From positions 310,001 through 374,000 of the forward strand of contig NZ_QAYC01000003.1 in the NCBI RefSeq assembly GCF_003053725.1: DNA of 64,000 nt, in the 5' to 3' direction. The notes beneath the pieces are model-generated. The model worked only from the letters and a program-made list of their open reading frames with translations, had not been told where the DNA came from and did no database searches. Position numbers and translations under genes: made by a program. Each line of letters begins with the position of its first letter. Positions within the stretch are counted from its first letter, which is position 1. Below are positions 55,263 through 64,000 of the stretch, piece by piece. This DNA comes from Rhodovulum kholense (lineage in GTDB: Bacteria > Pseudomonadota > Alphaproteobacteria > Rhodobacterales > Rhodobacteraceae).

Positions 55263-56148
55263 CGGACCGGTTTCCTTTCGTGCCTTTGCCCGCTTACCGG
55301 GGCCGCGATGCCTGATGCGGCCCCGATGCCGCCGCCCGTCAGGGTCAGCCCGCCGCGCTGGCAGACATAGTCGCCCCGCGCCCCTGCCACAAGCACCGGC
55401 CCTTCCGGCAAGCACCGGCTCTTTCGGCCAGGTTGTGCGCGAGGCGGGACGGTTCGGGGTCTTCGGCGGCCGCCGGTCCTGGAACGTTGCTGCGTCGCCC
55501 GAAGGGGCCGCCCGTGCGGATCGTCGAGCCGGATGTGGGACCGGCGAGGCAGGCTGCGCCGCCCGCGGTCCGCGGCTTGGCCGCACTGGACGGCGCTGTT
55601 GGTCGGAGTGGCAGGGCGGACCCGAGAGACGATCTCGTTCATTGCCGGGTCTCCCGGGGTCAAGCCATCCGGGGAGGTTCGGTTGGATCGGTCGCGGGGG
55701 CGCGGCGTCTAGGCCGTGCCCAGAGGGCAGACCCGTCGGGTCAATTTCATCGGCCATCCCCGCGTGGGCATTCCGTTCGGGCCAGATCCTGCAGATCGGT
55801 TGCCGGGGTGCAACGTCCTGGGCCGCGCTCATTGACCCGACGAGCTGACGGGCCGATCTTGGCGGCCAGCCCCCGCCGGAAGGAGATCTGGCCGAGGTCC
55901 TGTGAAACCGTCCCCGTGGCGCGGCCTCGAAAGGCGGGCTCAGCGATCGGACCTATCGGACCATTCACATCCCAGCCTCCCGGGCGTCCCATAGGGCCGG
56001 TTGCGGCCGTTCAGCCCTTCTGGCGCGCTCTCGCAGGCCAGGCCGAAAGATCGGAGCGTGTTTGGGTGTTTGGACCAATCATCCGCGCATATGACCGTGC
56101 CGGTCCCTGAAAACCGCCCTCGGTCGCGATGCCGTCTGGCCGGGCCTG
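55263..56148. other. Gene-free stretch upstream of the acyltransferase
   Basis: Nearly 0.9 kb with no supportable gene on either strand; open frames are basic, Pro/Arg/Gly-rich and lack ribosome-binding sites or motifs. The first ~100 bp must hold the acyltransferase promoter. The texture resembles the 1-kb gap at 22 kb, though no shared long repeat was seen. Confidence 0.45.
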
Positions 56149-56299
56149 GCAGGCTGCTGAAAAACTCCGACCATCGCCTTTTCGATGCTAAGGGGCGTCA
56201 TTTTTCGAGCTCTCTCGTTGAGCTGATGAAAATCCAGCGCGTTAGAGCCTGACGAGCGAGCCGACAGGGGCGCGGCTGAGACCTTTTTCAGCGGCCTGC
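56149..56299. repeat. 151-bp inverted-repeat element (MITE-like)
   Basis: The left end GCAGGCTGCTGAAAAA and the right end (reverse complement) GCAGGCCGCTGAAAAA match at 15 of 16 positions. The interior is only ~115 bp, lower in GC than its surroundings and has no coding potential. The end motif resembles termini of IS1182/IS5-like sequences. No clear target duplication was seen. It is likely a non-autonomous transposable element. Confidence 0.65.
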
Positions 56300-56372
56300 T
56301 AGGGGGGCAGGGGCCGCCGGGCGCCAGCGCCGGTCTGGCCCCTCCCATCGGTTCGGCCTTGTCCGCCGGGTA

Positions 56373-57401
56373 TCAGGCGGCCTTGCTGGACTTCCTGAGC
56401 TTGATTTCGCCCGCGGCCTCCATGCCGCGGATCGCGGCGATGACGTCGGCCATGGCGGCCTCGGTCTCGTCTGCGGCGGGGGTGCCGCGATCGTTGATTT
56501 CGTCGCGAATCTGGCCGGCCATCCGTTGGGACATGTTGTTGAGGATGAACTCGACCGCCGGTCCGGTCTTGCCGTCGGCACCCGCCATCGCGGTGATGAG
56601 CTTGGCCTGTTCGATCGCCCGGGTCAGCGCCGGCACGTCGCGTTCGTCCAGACGGTCGGGAATGTCGGCGAAGGTGAAGACCGCCTGACGGACCCTTTCG
56701 GCCAGTTCCGCATCGGTTTCGCGCAGGCCTTCCAGCACGTCGTCGCGCGTGGCGGCGGGCGCCACGTCGAGGATTGCGCCCATCCGGGTTTCCGGCGCGA
56801 GATCGAAGGCCGGTTCGGGGGCGGAATTGATCCGGTCGGCGAGGGCGCGGCCGATTCGCACCACCGCGGCAGGGGGCACCTCGGCGGTGCGCGAAATCGC
56901 GAAGGCGATGCGCCGGGCCTCGGGCCCGGGCATCTTGCCAAGGATCGCCGCGGCGATCTGGCTGGGCAGCTTCGACAGGGCCACCGCCGCGACCTCGGGG
57001 CTTTCGGCCAGCAGGATCTCGGTCAGCCGGGTCGGGTCGAGCCCGGCCAGCGTCGCCCAGGGGTCGCCGCCCCGTTCGGTGCCGAAGCGGGCGCGGATCG
57101 CGGCCGCGGCCTCGGGGCTGAGATGATCGCCGAGCAGACGCATCGCCTCGTCGATTCCGCCGGGGAAGGCGAGGCCGAACTGTTCCAGCTCGATCAGGAA
57201 TTCCTCGATCACGACCTGGAGCGTGTTGCCGTCGATATAGCGCATTTTCGCGATCTCGTCGGCGAGATCGGTCTGCACCGTCGCGGGCAGCGAATGCAGG
57301 GGAAGGTCGATCCCTTCGTTCAGCACGAGGCGAACGATGATCGCGGCCTTCTGGCGCGATGTCAGGCCGGGAGAGGCGATAGGGGCTCCGAAACTCTGCA
57401 C
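56373..57401 (-). CDS. fliG: Flagellar motor switch protein FliG (divergent)
   Basis: 342-residue FliG. N-terminal LTSRQKAAIIVRLVLNEGIDLPL, middle domain with LLAESPEVAAVALSKLPSQIAAAILGKMP, and C-terminal torque region (RQAVFTFADIPDRLDERDVPALTRAIEQAKL) are recognised. The usual EHPQ motif that binds FliM is ESPE here, and the normal charged torque helix is altered, so the protein is divergent. It is orphan: no flagellar operon lies within the window. A role as an accessory or decaying copy is possible. ATG follows CCAAGAAGACGGAGACC. Confidence 0.88.
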   Translation of the reverse strand: MQSFGAPIASPGLTSRQKAAIIVRLVLNEGIDLPLHSLPATVQTDLADEIAKMRYIDGNTLQVVIEEFLIELEQFGLAFPGGIDEAMRLLGDHLSPEAAAAIRARFGTERGGDPWATLAGLDPTRLTEILLAESPEVAAVALSKLPSQIAAAILGKMPGPEARRIAFAISRTAEVPPAAVVRIGRALADRINSAPEPAFDLAPETRMGAILDVAPAATRDDVLEGLRETDAELAERVRQAVFTFADIPDRLDERDVPALTRAIEQAKLITAMAGADGKTGPAVEFILNNMSQRMAGQIRDEINDRGTPAADETEAAMADVIAAIRGMEAAGEIKLRKSSKAA

Positions 57402-57556
57402 GTGGGTCTCCGTCTTCTTGGGGAAGAGGGTTAATCCCCGGGTGTTAAGCCGGGGTTATCGGAGACCGTCATCGTGAGGGAAATTTGTCGGAACTGCGGT
57501 GGTTTCGCAGAAAAGGGCGGCGCACCGGGTCGGCCGGGCGCCGCACAAGGGCCGGA

Positions 57557-57718
57557 TCAGCTGGTGCTTTGGTCCACGCAGGTGCCCGTGGCCGTGTCGA
57601 AGGTCTGGCCTTCGCCGCAGGTATTGGCGTTGATGCGCTTTTCCCAGCCGCATTCGGCCGAGGCGAGCGCGGGCACGAGCGCAAGCGCCGCCGCTGCAAG
57701 GATCGTCCTGGTGGTCAT
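57557..57718 (-). CDS. Small exported Cys-containing protein upstream of the fliG-purB interval
   Basis: 53-residue protein. A textbook signal peptide MTTRTILAAAALALVPALASA is followed by a 32-residue mature part ECGWEKRINANTCGEGQTF...GTCVDQSTS with three cysteines. ATG is preceded by GGAGGGAGATGCACC. Similar tiny secreted proteins occur near purB in related genomes and are sometimes misannotated as adenylosuccinate lyase. Function unknown; an odd cysteine count suggests dimerisation or heme/metal contact. Confidence 0.72.
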   Translation of the reverse strand: MTTRTILAAAALALVPALASAECGWEKRINANTCGEGQTFDTATGTCVDQSTS

Positions 57719-57831
57719 GGTGCATCTCCCTCCTGAAGGTGGAGGGAGGATAGCACCGAATCGCTTGGCCAGGCGTTCACGGAAATATCAGCAGGCGCGT
57801 TCCCGCCCCGAAACGCGCCGCGCGGCCGGGC

Positions 57832-59139
57832 TCAGCTTTCGCCGAAGACCCGCTTGAACAGGGTGTCGACATGCTTGGTGTGATAGCCGAGGTCGAATTT
57901 CTCCTCGATCTCGGCGGGGCTCAGCGCCGCCGTGACCTCGGCATCGGCCAGCAGCTCTTCCTTGAAGTCCTTGCCCTGTTCCCAGACCTTCATGGCGTTG
58001 CGCTGCACCAGGCGATAGGCATCCTCGCGGCTGACACCGGCCTGGGTCAGCGCCAGCAGCACCCGCTGGGACATCACCAGTCCTTTGAACTTGTTCATGT
58101 TCGCAAGCATGTTCTCGGGGTAGATCACCAGCTTGTCGATGACGCCCGCGAGCCGGTTCAGCGCGAAATCGAGCGTCACGGTCGCATCGGGCGCGATCCC
58201 GCGCTCGACCGAGCTGTGCGAGATGTCGCGTTCATGCCAGAGCGCCACGTTCTCCATCGCGGGGACCACGGTCATGCGCACCAGCCGCGCGAGCCCGGTG
58301 AGGTTCTCGGTCAGGACCGGGTTGCGCTTGTGCGGCATCGCCGAGCTGCCCTTCTGGCCCTTCGAGAAGAACTCTTCGGCCTCCAGCACCTCGGTCCGCT
58401 GCATGTGGCGGATCTCGATGGCGACATTCTCGATCGACGAGGCGATCACACCCAGCGTGGCGAAGAACATCGCGTGGCGGTCGCGCGGAATGACCTGGGT
58501 GGAAATCGTCTCGGGTTTCAGGCCCATCTGCTTGCAGACATGTTCTTCGACCGAGGGGTCGATATTGGCGAAGGTGCCGACAGCGCCCGAGATGGCGCCG
58601 GTTGCGATCTCCTCGCGGGCGGCAACGAGGCGGCGCCTGCCGCGTTCCATCTCTGCATAGAAACGGGCGAAGGTCAGGCCCATGGTGGTGGGCTCGGCGT
58701 GGATGCCGTGCGACCGCCCGATCCGCACCGTATCCTTGTGCTCGAAGGCGCGGCGCTTGAGCGCGGCCAGCAGCTTGTCCATGTCGGCGATCAGAAGATC
58801 GGCCGCGCGCATCAGCTGGACGTTCAGGCAGGTGTCGAGCACGTCCGACGAGGTCATGCCCTGATGGACGAAACGCGCCTGGTCCGAGCCCACATGTTCG
58901 GCCAGATGGGTCAGGAAGGCGATGACGTCATGCTTGGTGACGGCCTCGATCTCGTCGATCCGGTCGACATCGAAGACCACGTCCTTGGCCTTCCAGACGG
59001 CTTCGGCGTTTTCCTTCGGGATCACCCCCAGCGCGGCCTGGGCGTCGCAGGCATGGGCCTCGATCTCGTACCAGATGCGGAACTTGGTGGAGGGGTCCCA
59101 GATGGCGGTCATCTCGGGGCGGGCATAGCGGGGGATCAT
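57832..59139 (-). CDS. purB: Adenylosuccinate lyase
   Basis: 435-residue fumarase-superfamily enzyme acting twice in purine synthesis (SAICAR to AICAR, adenylosuccinate to AMP). The superfamily signature is KGSSAMPHKRNPVLTENL; MIPRYARPEMTAIWDP and QGMTSSDVLDTCLN are PurB-specific. ATG chosen where MIPRYARP begins, by family length. The stop is about 113 bp before the small secreted-protein gene on the same strand. Diverges from the DUF6314 gene. Confidence 0.97.
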   Translation of the reverse strand: MIPRYARPEMTAIWDPSTKFRIWYEIEAHACDAQAALGVIPKENAEAVWKAKDVVFDVDRIDEIEAVTKHDVIAFLTHLAEHVGSDQARFVHQGMTSSDVLDTCLNVQLMRAADLLIADMDKLLAALKRRAFEHKDTVRIGRSHGIHAEPTTMGLTFARFYAEMERGRRRLVAAREEIATGAISGAVGTFANIDPSVEEHVCKQMGLKPETISTQVIPRDRHAMFFATLGVIASSIENVAIEIRHMQRTEVLEAEEFFSKGQKGSSAMPHKRNPVLTENLTGLARLVRMTVVPAMENVALWHERDISHSSVERGIAPDATVTLDFALNRLAGVIDKLVIYPENMLANMNKFKGLVMSQRVLLALTQAGVSREDAYRLVQRNAMKVWEQGKDFKEELLADAEVTAALSPAEIEEKFDLGYHTKHVDTLFKRVFGES

Positions 59140-59216
59140 GGGCGCAGCCTTCGCTTGGACGTGGGTTCGCGGTCTGATACCGCCTGCGCTCAGGCGCGGC
59201 AAGAAGCGGGGGCAGG

Positions 59217-59630
59217 GTGCCGGAACTTGGCGATTTCGAGGGATGCTGGCGGCTGACGCGGCGGATCGACGACCGGCTGAGCGGGCAGGTGCTGCGGCTG
59301 ACGGGCAGGGCGGTCTTCGCGCGCGATGATGCGGGGCTTGTCTATGACGAGACCGGGCGGCTCGAACTTCCCGGTCAGGCCCCGGCGGTCGCGACCCGGC
59401 GCTATCTCTGGCGCGCGGGCGCCGCGGGGATCGAGGTCTTCTTCGAGGATGGCCGCTTCTTTCATGCGCTGGGTCCGGGCGACCGACCCGAGGCGCGACA
59501 CGACTGCGCGCCCGATCTTTACCGCGTCCGCTACGATTTCGCCGCCTGGCCCTGCTGGTCGAGCCGCTGGGAGGTGCATGGCCCGCGCAAGAATTATGCG
59601 ATGGAGAGCGAATACCGGCCCGAATCTTAG
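59217..59630 (+). CDS. DUF6314 family protein
   Basis: 137-residue cytoplasmic protein starting with GTG (PELGDFEGCWRLTRRIDDRLSGQ). A beta-rich lipocalin/nitrobindin-like pattern is visible, with RRYLWRAGAAGIEVFFEDGRFFHAL, HDCAPDLYRVRYDF and a C-terminal WEVHGPRKNYAMESEYRP. Conserved Trp/His/Cys positions suggest ligand binding, but function is unknown. It lies 91 bp upstream of bioY. Confidence 0.82.
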   Translation: MPELGDFEGCWRLTRRIDDRLSGQVLRLTGRAVFARDDAGLVYDETGRLELPGQAPAVATRRYLWRAGAAGIEVFFEDGRFFHALGPGDRPEARHDCAPDLYRVRYDFAAWPCWSSRWEVHGPRKNYAMESEYRPES

Positions 59631-59721
59631 CCGGGGGTCACCGTCGCGTCCCGCCGGGCCTTGCGCCGGAAGCGCCGCTCGGGCAATACGGGTTGCAACG
59701 GATGCAACGGGAGTGACCGTA

Positions 59722-60315
59722 ATGGCGTATGCCCTGACCGAAAAGGTCCTTGTCGACAACATCATGCCCCGGAACGGCGCGCTGCGCGTGGCGCGGGACG
59801 CGGCTCTGGTCGTGGCCGGGATCGCGATCCTGGCGCTGGCGGCCCATATCAAGGTGCCGATGTTCCCGGTGCCGATGACCATGACCACCTTCGCGGTGCT
59901 GACGCTGGGCGCCGCCTACGGGCCGCGGCTGGGTCTGATCACTATCCTCGGCTACATGGGTGTCGGCGCGCTGGGCTTCGACGTCTTCGCCGGGTCCTCG
60001 GCCGAACTGTCGGGGCTGACCTACATGATGGGCTCGACCGGCGGCTATCTGGTCGGCTACGTGCTGGCCACCCTGGCGCTTGGCACCTTCGCCCGCGCCG
60101 GATGGGACCGCTCGATGGGCCGGATGGCCGTGGCGATGCTGGTCGGCAACGTGGTGCTCTACGTGCCGGGCCTGATCTGGCTCGGCCAGCTTTATGGCTG
60201 GGACCAGCCGATCCTGGCCTGGGGCCTGACGCCCTTCCTGCTGGGCGACGCGCTGAAACTGGCGCTGGCCGCGCTGGCGGTTCCGGCGGTCTGGCGGCTG
60301 ATCGGCCGCGACTGA
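59722..60315 (+). CDS. bioY: Biotin transporter BioY (ECF S component)
   Basis: 197-residue membrane protein with six hydrophobic segments. Signature pieces are HIKVPMFPVPMTMTTFAVLTLGAAYGPRLG and STGGYLVGYVLATL, with GNVVLYVPGLIWLGQ, the biotin-binding region. Rhodobacter BioY works with BioMN or alone; bioM and bioN are not adjacent here. ATG follows ACGGGAGTGACCGTA. A GC terminator follows. The short repeat TTGCAACGGATGCAACGG sits about 20 bp upstream, but no BioR-type TTATCTATAA box is seen. Confidence 0.93.
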   Translation: MAYALTEKVLVDNIMPRNGALRVARDAALVVAGIAILALAAHIKVPMFPVPMTMTTFAVLTLGAAYGPRLGLITILGYMGVGALGFDVFAGSSAELSGLTYMMGSTGGYLVGYVLATLALGTFARAGWDRSMGRMAVAMLVGNVVLYVPGLIWLGQLYGWDQPILAWGLTPFLLGDALKLALAALAVPAVWRLIGRD

Positions 60316-60340
60316 TCGCCCCAAGATACGGCATTTCGGA

Positions 60341-60375
60341 AAGGGCGTGGCCTTCGGGCCGCGCCCTTTTCGTTT
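60341..60375 (+). terminator. Rho-independent terminator of bioY
   Basis: Twelve-base stem AAGGGCGTGGCC/GGCCGCGCCCTT (one T-G) with a TTCG tetraloop, followed by TTCGTTTT. Confidence 0.85.
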
Positions 60376-60405
60376 TGGCCCCCCCCGGGCCTAGGCCTCG
60401 GTCCC

Positions 60406-61263
60406 TTGACGGGACTTGCCGAGACGCCCGCCGCGGGCTCTGATCGGCCCATTACCCAAGCTGCGCCGATCCTTCAGACAACGCTGCCCTACACCCCCTG
60501 GGCCGAGCCCGCGATGCGGCGCCTGCCGGGCATCCAGCCGCTTGCCCCGGATCTCTGGCTGATCCGCGACGAGGCCTATGGCGCCCAGATGGCCGAGCGC
60601 GGCCGGCTGATCGCGACCCATCGCGAGGCGGTGCATGCGATGCGCCCCGAGGCCGAAGACGCCGCCTGGGAGCTTTACGATCTCGTGCTGGCCGATCTGG
60701 CTCCGCGTCCCGGAACCGTCATCGGCGCCGCGGAGGTCCTGCGCCCCGACGGGGTGCGGGTGCCGCTTGAGGGGCCGCCGCTTGTCCGGCTGGGGCGGTT
60801 GGTGCAGGAGGATTTCTGTCTGCTGCAGCCGGGCCCCGAGGGACCGGTTCTGACCGGCGCCATTCTCTGCTTTCCGGCAAGCTGGCTGCTGGCCGAAAAG
60901 ATCGGCCGTCCGTTGGGCGCCGTGCACGGCCCGGTGCCGCAATATGACGGGATGCTGGCCGCCCGGGTCGACCGGCTGTGTGCGGGGCTTGCGCCCGGAC
61001 GGCCGCTCTGGCGGGCCAATGCGCATTTCTACACCGACCCCGCGCTTTTCCAGCCCCGCCCCGAGGCCGCGCCGCGTGCCAAGGTGGCCGGTCCTGCGCC
61101 CTATCTTCGAAGCGAACGCCAGGTGCTGGTGCGGCTGCCGCGGACCCGGGCGGTGGTGTTCTCGATCCACACCTATGTCGTAGCGACCGAAAGCCTGAGC
61201 GCTGCCCAACGCGCGGCGCTTGAGGCGCATCCGATCGGCTATGATCCGGCGCGCCCGGCCTGA
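60406..61263 (+). CDS. Heme-dependent oxidative N-demethylase family protein (DUF3445)
   Basis: 285-residue protein of the DUF3445/HdmA family, whose characterised members demethylate secondary amines using heme and oxygen. Visible marks are LPYTPWAEPAMRRLPGIQPL, VQEDFCLLQPGPEGPVLTGAILCFPASWLLAEKIGRPLGAVHGPVPQY and RSERQVLVRLPRTRAVVFSIHTYV. Start TTG at 60406 gives 20+ extra residues; a closer family start may lie at ATC/ATT codons near 60450, so the N-terminus is uncertain. It converges with glnA over a shared terminator. Confidence 0.82.
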   Translation: MTGLAETPAAGSDRPITQAAPILQTTLPYTPWAEPAMRRLPGIQPLAPDLWLIRDEAYGAQMAERGRLIATHREAVHAMRPEAEDAAWELYDLVLADLAPRPGTVIGAAEVLRPDGVRVPLEGPPLVRLGRLVQEDFCLLQPGPEGPVLTGAILCFPASWLLAEKIGRPLGAVHGPVPQYDGMLAARVDRLCAGLAPGRPLWRANAHFYTDPALFQPRPEAAPRAKVAGPAPYLRSERQVLVRLPRTRAVVFSIHTYVVATESLSAAQRAALEAHPIGYDPARPA

Positions 61264-61280
61264 TCCCTGAGGGGACGCAA

Positions 61281-61304
61281 AAAGGGCGCCCGAAGGCGCC
61301 CTTT
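61281..61304. terminator. Bidirectional terminator between N-demethylase and glnA
   Basis: Perfect ten-base stem AAAGGGCGCC/GGCGCCCTTT around CGAA, giving T-rich 3' ends on both strands between the convergent genes. Confidence 0.85.
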
Positions 61305-61329
61305 CCGAAATTCGGTCCGAAGGACCCGA

Positions 61330-62736
61330 TCAGCAGCTGTAGTACAGCTTGTATTCCATCGGGTGGGGCGTGTGTTCGAAGGCGTAAACCTCTTCCCACT
61401 TGAGCTCCATGTAGCCTTCGATCTGGCTCTTGGTGAAGACGTCGCCCGCCAGCAGGAAGTCGTGGTCCTTGGCAAGGCTTTCCAGCGCTTCACGCAGCGA
61501 GGCGCAAACGGTGGGAATGCCTTCCAGTTCCTCGGGCGGCAGGTCGTAAAGGTTCTTGTCCATCGCCTCGCCCGGATCGATCTTGTTCTTGATCCCGTCG
61601 AGACCGGCCATCAGCAGGGCCGAGAAGGCAAGATAGGGGTTCGCCGCCGGATCGGGGAAGCGGGCCTCGACGCGCTTGGCCTTCGGGCTCTCGGTCCACG
61701 GGATACGGATGCAGCCCGAGCGGTTGCGGGCCGAATAGGCGCGCAGCACCGGGGCTTCGAAGCCCGGGATCAGCCGCTTGTAGGAGTTGGTCGAGGGGTT
61801 GGTGAAGGCGTTCAGCGTCTTGGCGTGCTTCAGCAGGCCGCCGATGTACCACAGCGCTTCCTGGCTCAGATCGGCATATTTGTCGCCGGCAAACAGCGGC
61901 TTGCCGTCTTTCCAGATCGACATGTTGCAGTGCATGCCCGAGCCGTTGTCGCCCGCCATCGGCTTCGGCATGAAGGTCGCCGTCTTGCCGTAGGCCAGCG
62001 CCACGTTGTGGATGACGTACTTGTATTTCTGCAGGTTGTCGGCCTGTTTCTTCAGGCTGTCGAAGATCATGCCCAGCTCGTGCTGGCAGGTCGCCACCTC
62101 GTGGTGGTGCTTGTCGACCTTCATGCCGATCCGCTTCATCGTGGACAGCATTTCCGACCGGATGTCCTGGCCTTCGTCCGACGGGTTCACCGGGAAGTAG
62201 CCGCCCTTGTAGGTCGGACGGTGGCCGAGGTTGCCCGACTCGTATTCGGTGTCGGTGTTCCAGGCGGCATGCTCGACGTCGATGGCATAGGCGACCTTGT
62301 TCGGGGTCACGGCATAGCGCACGTCGTCGAAGATGAAGAATTCGGCTTCGGGGCCGAAATAGGCCACATCGCCGATGCCCGAGGATTTCAGATAGGCTTC
62401 GGCCTTCTCGGCGGTGCCGCGCGGATCGCGGTCATAGGCTTCGCCGGTATCGGGCTCGACCACCGAGCAATGCACGCAAAGCGTCTTCTCGGCATAGAAC
62501 GGGTCGATATAGGCGCTGTCCGGGTCGGGCATCAGCTTCATGTCGGAGGCTTCGATCGACTTCCAGCCGGCGATCGACGAGCCGTCGAACATGAAGCCTT
62601 CGTCCAGGAAATCCTCGTCCACCAGGTCGGCCATCACCGTCACGTGCTGCAGCTTGCCGCGCGGATCGGTAAAGCGGATGTCGACGTATTCGACGTCCTC
62701 GTCCTTGATGGTCTTGAGAACCGTGTCTTTGCTCAT
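61330..62736 (-). CDS. glnA: Glutamine synthetase type I
   Basis: 468-residue dodecameric enzyme joining ammonia to glutamate. Marks: [37 protein letters not shown] and the ATP-site [18 protein letters not shown]. The adenylylation tyrosine is in [12 protein letters not shown] (the Tyr397 position), so GlnE control is expected. It ends [11 protein letters not shown] follows GGGGAAGAAGGTCAC. It is 76 bp downstream of glnB on the same strand, the conserved glnBA order in Rhodobacter relatives. Confidence 0.98.
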   Translation of the reverse strand: MSKDTVLKTIKDEDVEYVDIRFTDPRGKLQHVTVMADLVDEDFLDEGFMFDGSSIAGWKSIEASDMKLMPDPDSAYIDPFYAEKTLCVHCSVVEPDTGEAYDRDPRGTAEKAEAYLKSSGIGDVAYFGPEAEFFIFDDVRYAVTPNKVAYAIDVEHAAWNTDTEYESGNLGHRPTYKGGYFPVNPSDEGQDIRSEMLSTMKRIGMKVDKHHHEVATCQHELGMIFDSLKKQADNLQKYKYVIHNVALAYGKTATFMPKPMAGDNGSGMHCNMSIWKDGKPLFAGDKYADLSQEALWYIGGLLKHAKTLNAFTNPSTNSYKRLIPGFEAPVLRAYSARNRSGCIRIPWTESPKAKRVEARFPDPAANPYLAFSALLMAGLDGIKNKIDPGEAMDKNLYDLPPEELEGIPTVCASLREALESLAKDHDFLLAGDVFTKSQIEGYMELKWEEVYAFEHTPHPMEYKLYYSC

Positions 62737-62812
62737 GTGACCTTCTTCCCCTCTGTACTTAGGTTTGGTCGCGTCCTGGCCGGGCGGACCCGGCGCATGC
62801 GTTACGGGTGTC

Positions 62813-63244
<432 letters not shown>

Positions 63245-63327
63245 TCATGGATTCTTGGGGCGCTGCCCGGGAAGTGGGCGACATGCCTGCGGAATGAGCG
63301 CTTTGGAAACGAATTTTGAGGGTTTCG

Positions 63328-64000
63328 ATGGCCGAGCTTCTGACCTCTGCCCAAATGCGCGCCATCGAGGCCGACGCGATGGCGCGTGGCGATGCAGATG
63401 GCGCGACACTGATGGAGCGCGCGGGCGAGGGCGTGGTCGCGGCGGCCCTGGCCGAATGGCCCGATCTCGAGGCAGGGCCCAAGGCCGCGCTGGTGCTGTG
63501 CGGACCCGGCAACAACGGCGGCGACGGCTTCGTGGTGGCCCGCCTGCTGGCCGAGCGTGGCTGGCGGATCGAGCTGTTCCTGTTCGGAGCCCCCGACCGG
63601 CTGCCGCCAGACGCGCGCCGCAACCATGACAGCTGGGCCTCGATGGGCCGGGTGCGGCCCTGGGACGACGAGACCGTGGCCGGGCTGGTGTCTTCCGGCG
63701 ATGCCGATCTGGCGGTTGATGCGCTTTTCGGCAGCGGCTGCAGCCGGGGGATCGGGGCCATTGCGGGGCAAACCGCCGCTGCGCTGGACGTCTTCCGCGC
63801 GGCGGGCGGCCGGACGCTGGCGGTCGACATGCCAAGCGGGCTTTGCACCGATAGCGGGCGCGATCTTGGCGGCGTGCTGCCGGCGGCGCTGACCGTGACG
63901 TTCCACCGCGCCCGGATCGGCCAGTTCACCGCTGAAGGAAGCGCCTTTTGCGGCCGGATCGCCATCGCCGATATCGGGCTCGACCAGGACGTTGCCTGTC
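63328..64000 (+). CDS. nnrE: NAD(P)H-hydrate epimerase (bifunctional with dehydratase likely), 3' end outside window
   Basis: The open frame runs from ATG 63328 past the end of the window (224 residues seen). MAELLTSAQMRAIEADAMARG and LVLCGPGNNGGDGFVVARLLAERG are the YjeF_N epimerase signatures, and LAVDALFGSGCSRGI and TLAVDMPSGLCTDSGR complete its active site. It repairs damaged (hydrated) NAD(P)H. The dehydratase half (NnrD), usual in bacteria as a fused C-terminal domain, would lie beyond 64000. It diverges from glnB across 176 bp. Confidence 0.92.
   Translation, partial: MAELLTSAQMRAIEADAMARGDADGATLMERAGEGVVAAALAEWPDLEAGPKAALVLCGPGNNGGDGFVVARLLAERGWRIELFLFGAPDRLPPDARRNHDSWASMGRVRPWDDETVAGLVSSGDADLAVDALFGSGCSRGIGAIAGQTAAALDVFRAAGGRTLAVDMPSGLCTDSGRDLGGVLPAALTVTFHRARIGQFTAEGSAFCGRIAIADIGLDQDVAC

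Noticed and set aside
59690-59721. BioR operator upstream of bioY
   Set aside because: The TTATCTATAA-type palindrome is absent; only a short TGCAACGG repeat is present.

Overview
This 64-kb window is GC-rich bacterial chromosome from an alphaproteobacterium, most likely order Rhodobacterales (Rhodobacter/Rhodovulum/Paracoccus relatives). The basis is a circularly permuted two-piece tmRNA gene with the tag ANDNRAPVALAA, a trgA-trgB-cysK cluster as known from Rhodobacter sphaeroides, an acuI-type acrylyl-CoA reductase, glnB-glnA order, and alphaproteobacterial families such as DUF2125, DUF1223, DUF3772 and DUF6314. No species is claimed.

Layout. 0-7 kb: end of a polyamine-type ABC permease, host-attachment and DUF4389 proteins, pepF, and a translationally coupled DNA-ligase/exonuclease pair. 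6-17 kb: a 2-hydroxyacid dehydrogenase, rpsD with a clear promoter, hisC-tyrC-extensin operon, and an ExbB/OmpA envelope-motor pair. 16-22 kb: RimB-RimK fusion, tgt, lon behind a heat-shock-type promoter, and tRNA-Val. 22-32 kb: an outer-membrane barrel, PLP decarboxylase, cysS with an atypical 3' third, cimA, tmRNA, and a YeeE/rhodanese sulfur unit. 32-48 kb: polyamine-binding protein, DinB, acuI, usp-BCCT, aminotransferase, photolyase, cfa, trgA-trgB-cysK, a mechanosensitive channel, AlaX-type editing protein and tRNA-Ser. 48.1-50.6 kb: an accessory scar holding an IS5-family element, a truncated DISARM-type drmA helicase, a brxL (BREX Lon-like) fragment and the tail of an IS3-family element. 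50.6-64 kb: acnA, DUF1223, an LpxL-like acyltransferase, a gene-free kilobase ending in a MITE-like repeat, fliG, a tiny secreted protein, purB, bioY, an N-demethylase family protein, glnA-glnB and the start of nnrE.

Most of the window is ordinary housekeeping DNA with tight co-directional units. The main non-ordinary parts are the anti-phage defence scar beside tRNA-Ser, the mosaic cysS, the 151-bp inverted-repeat element, two kilobase-sized gene-free stretches, and the ExbB/coiled-coil OmpA pair whose function cannot be read from sequence.
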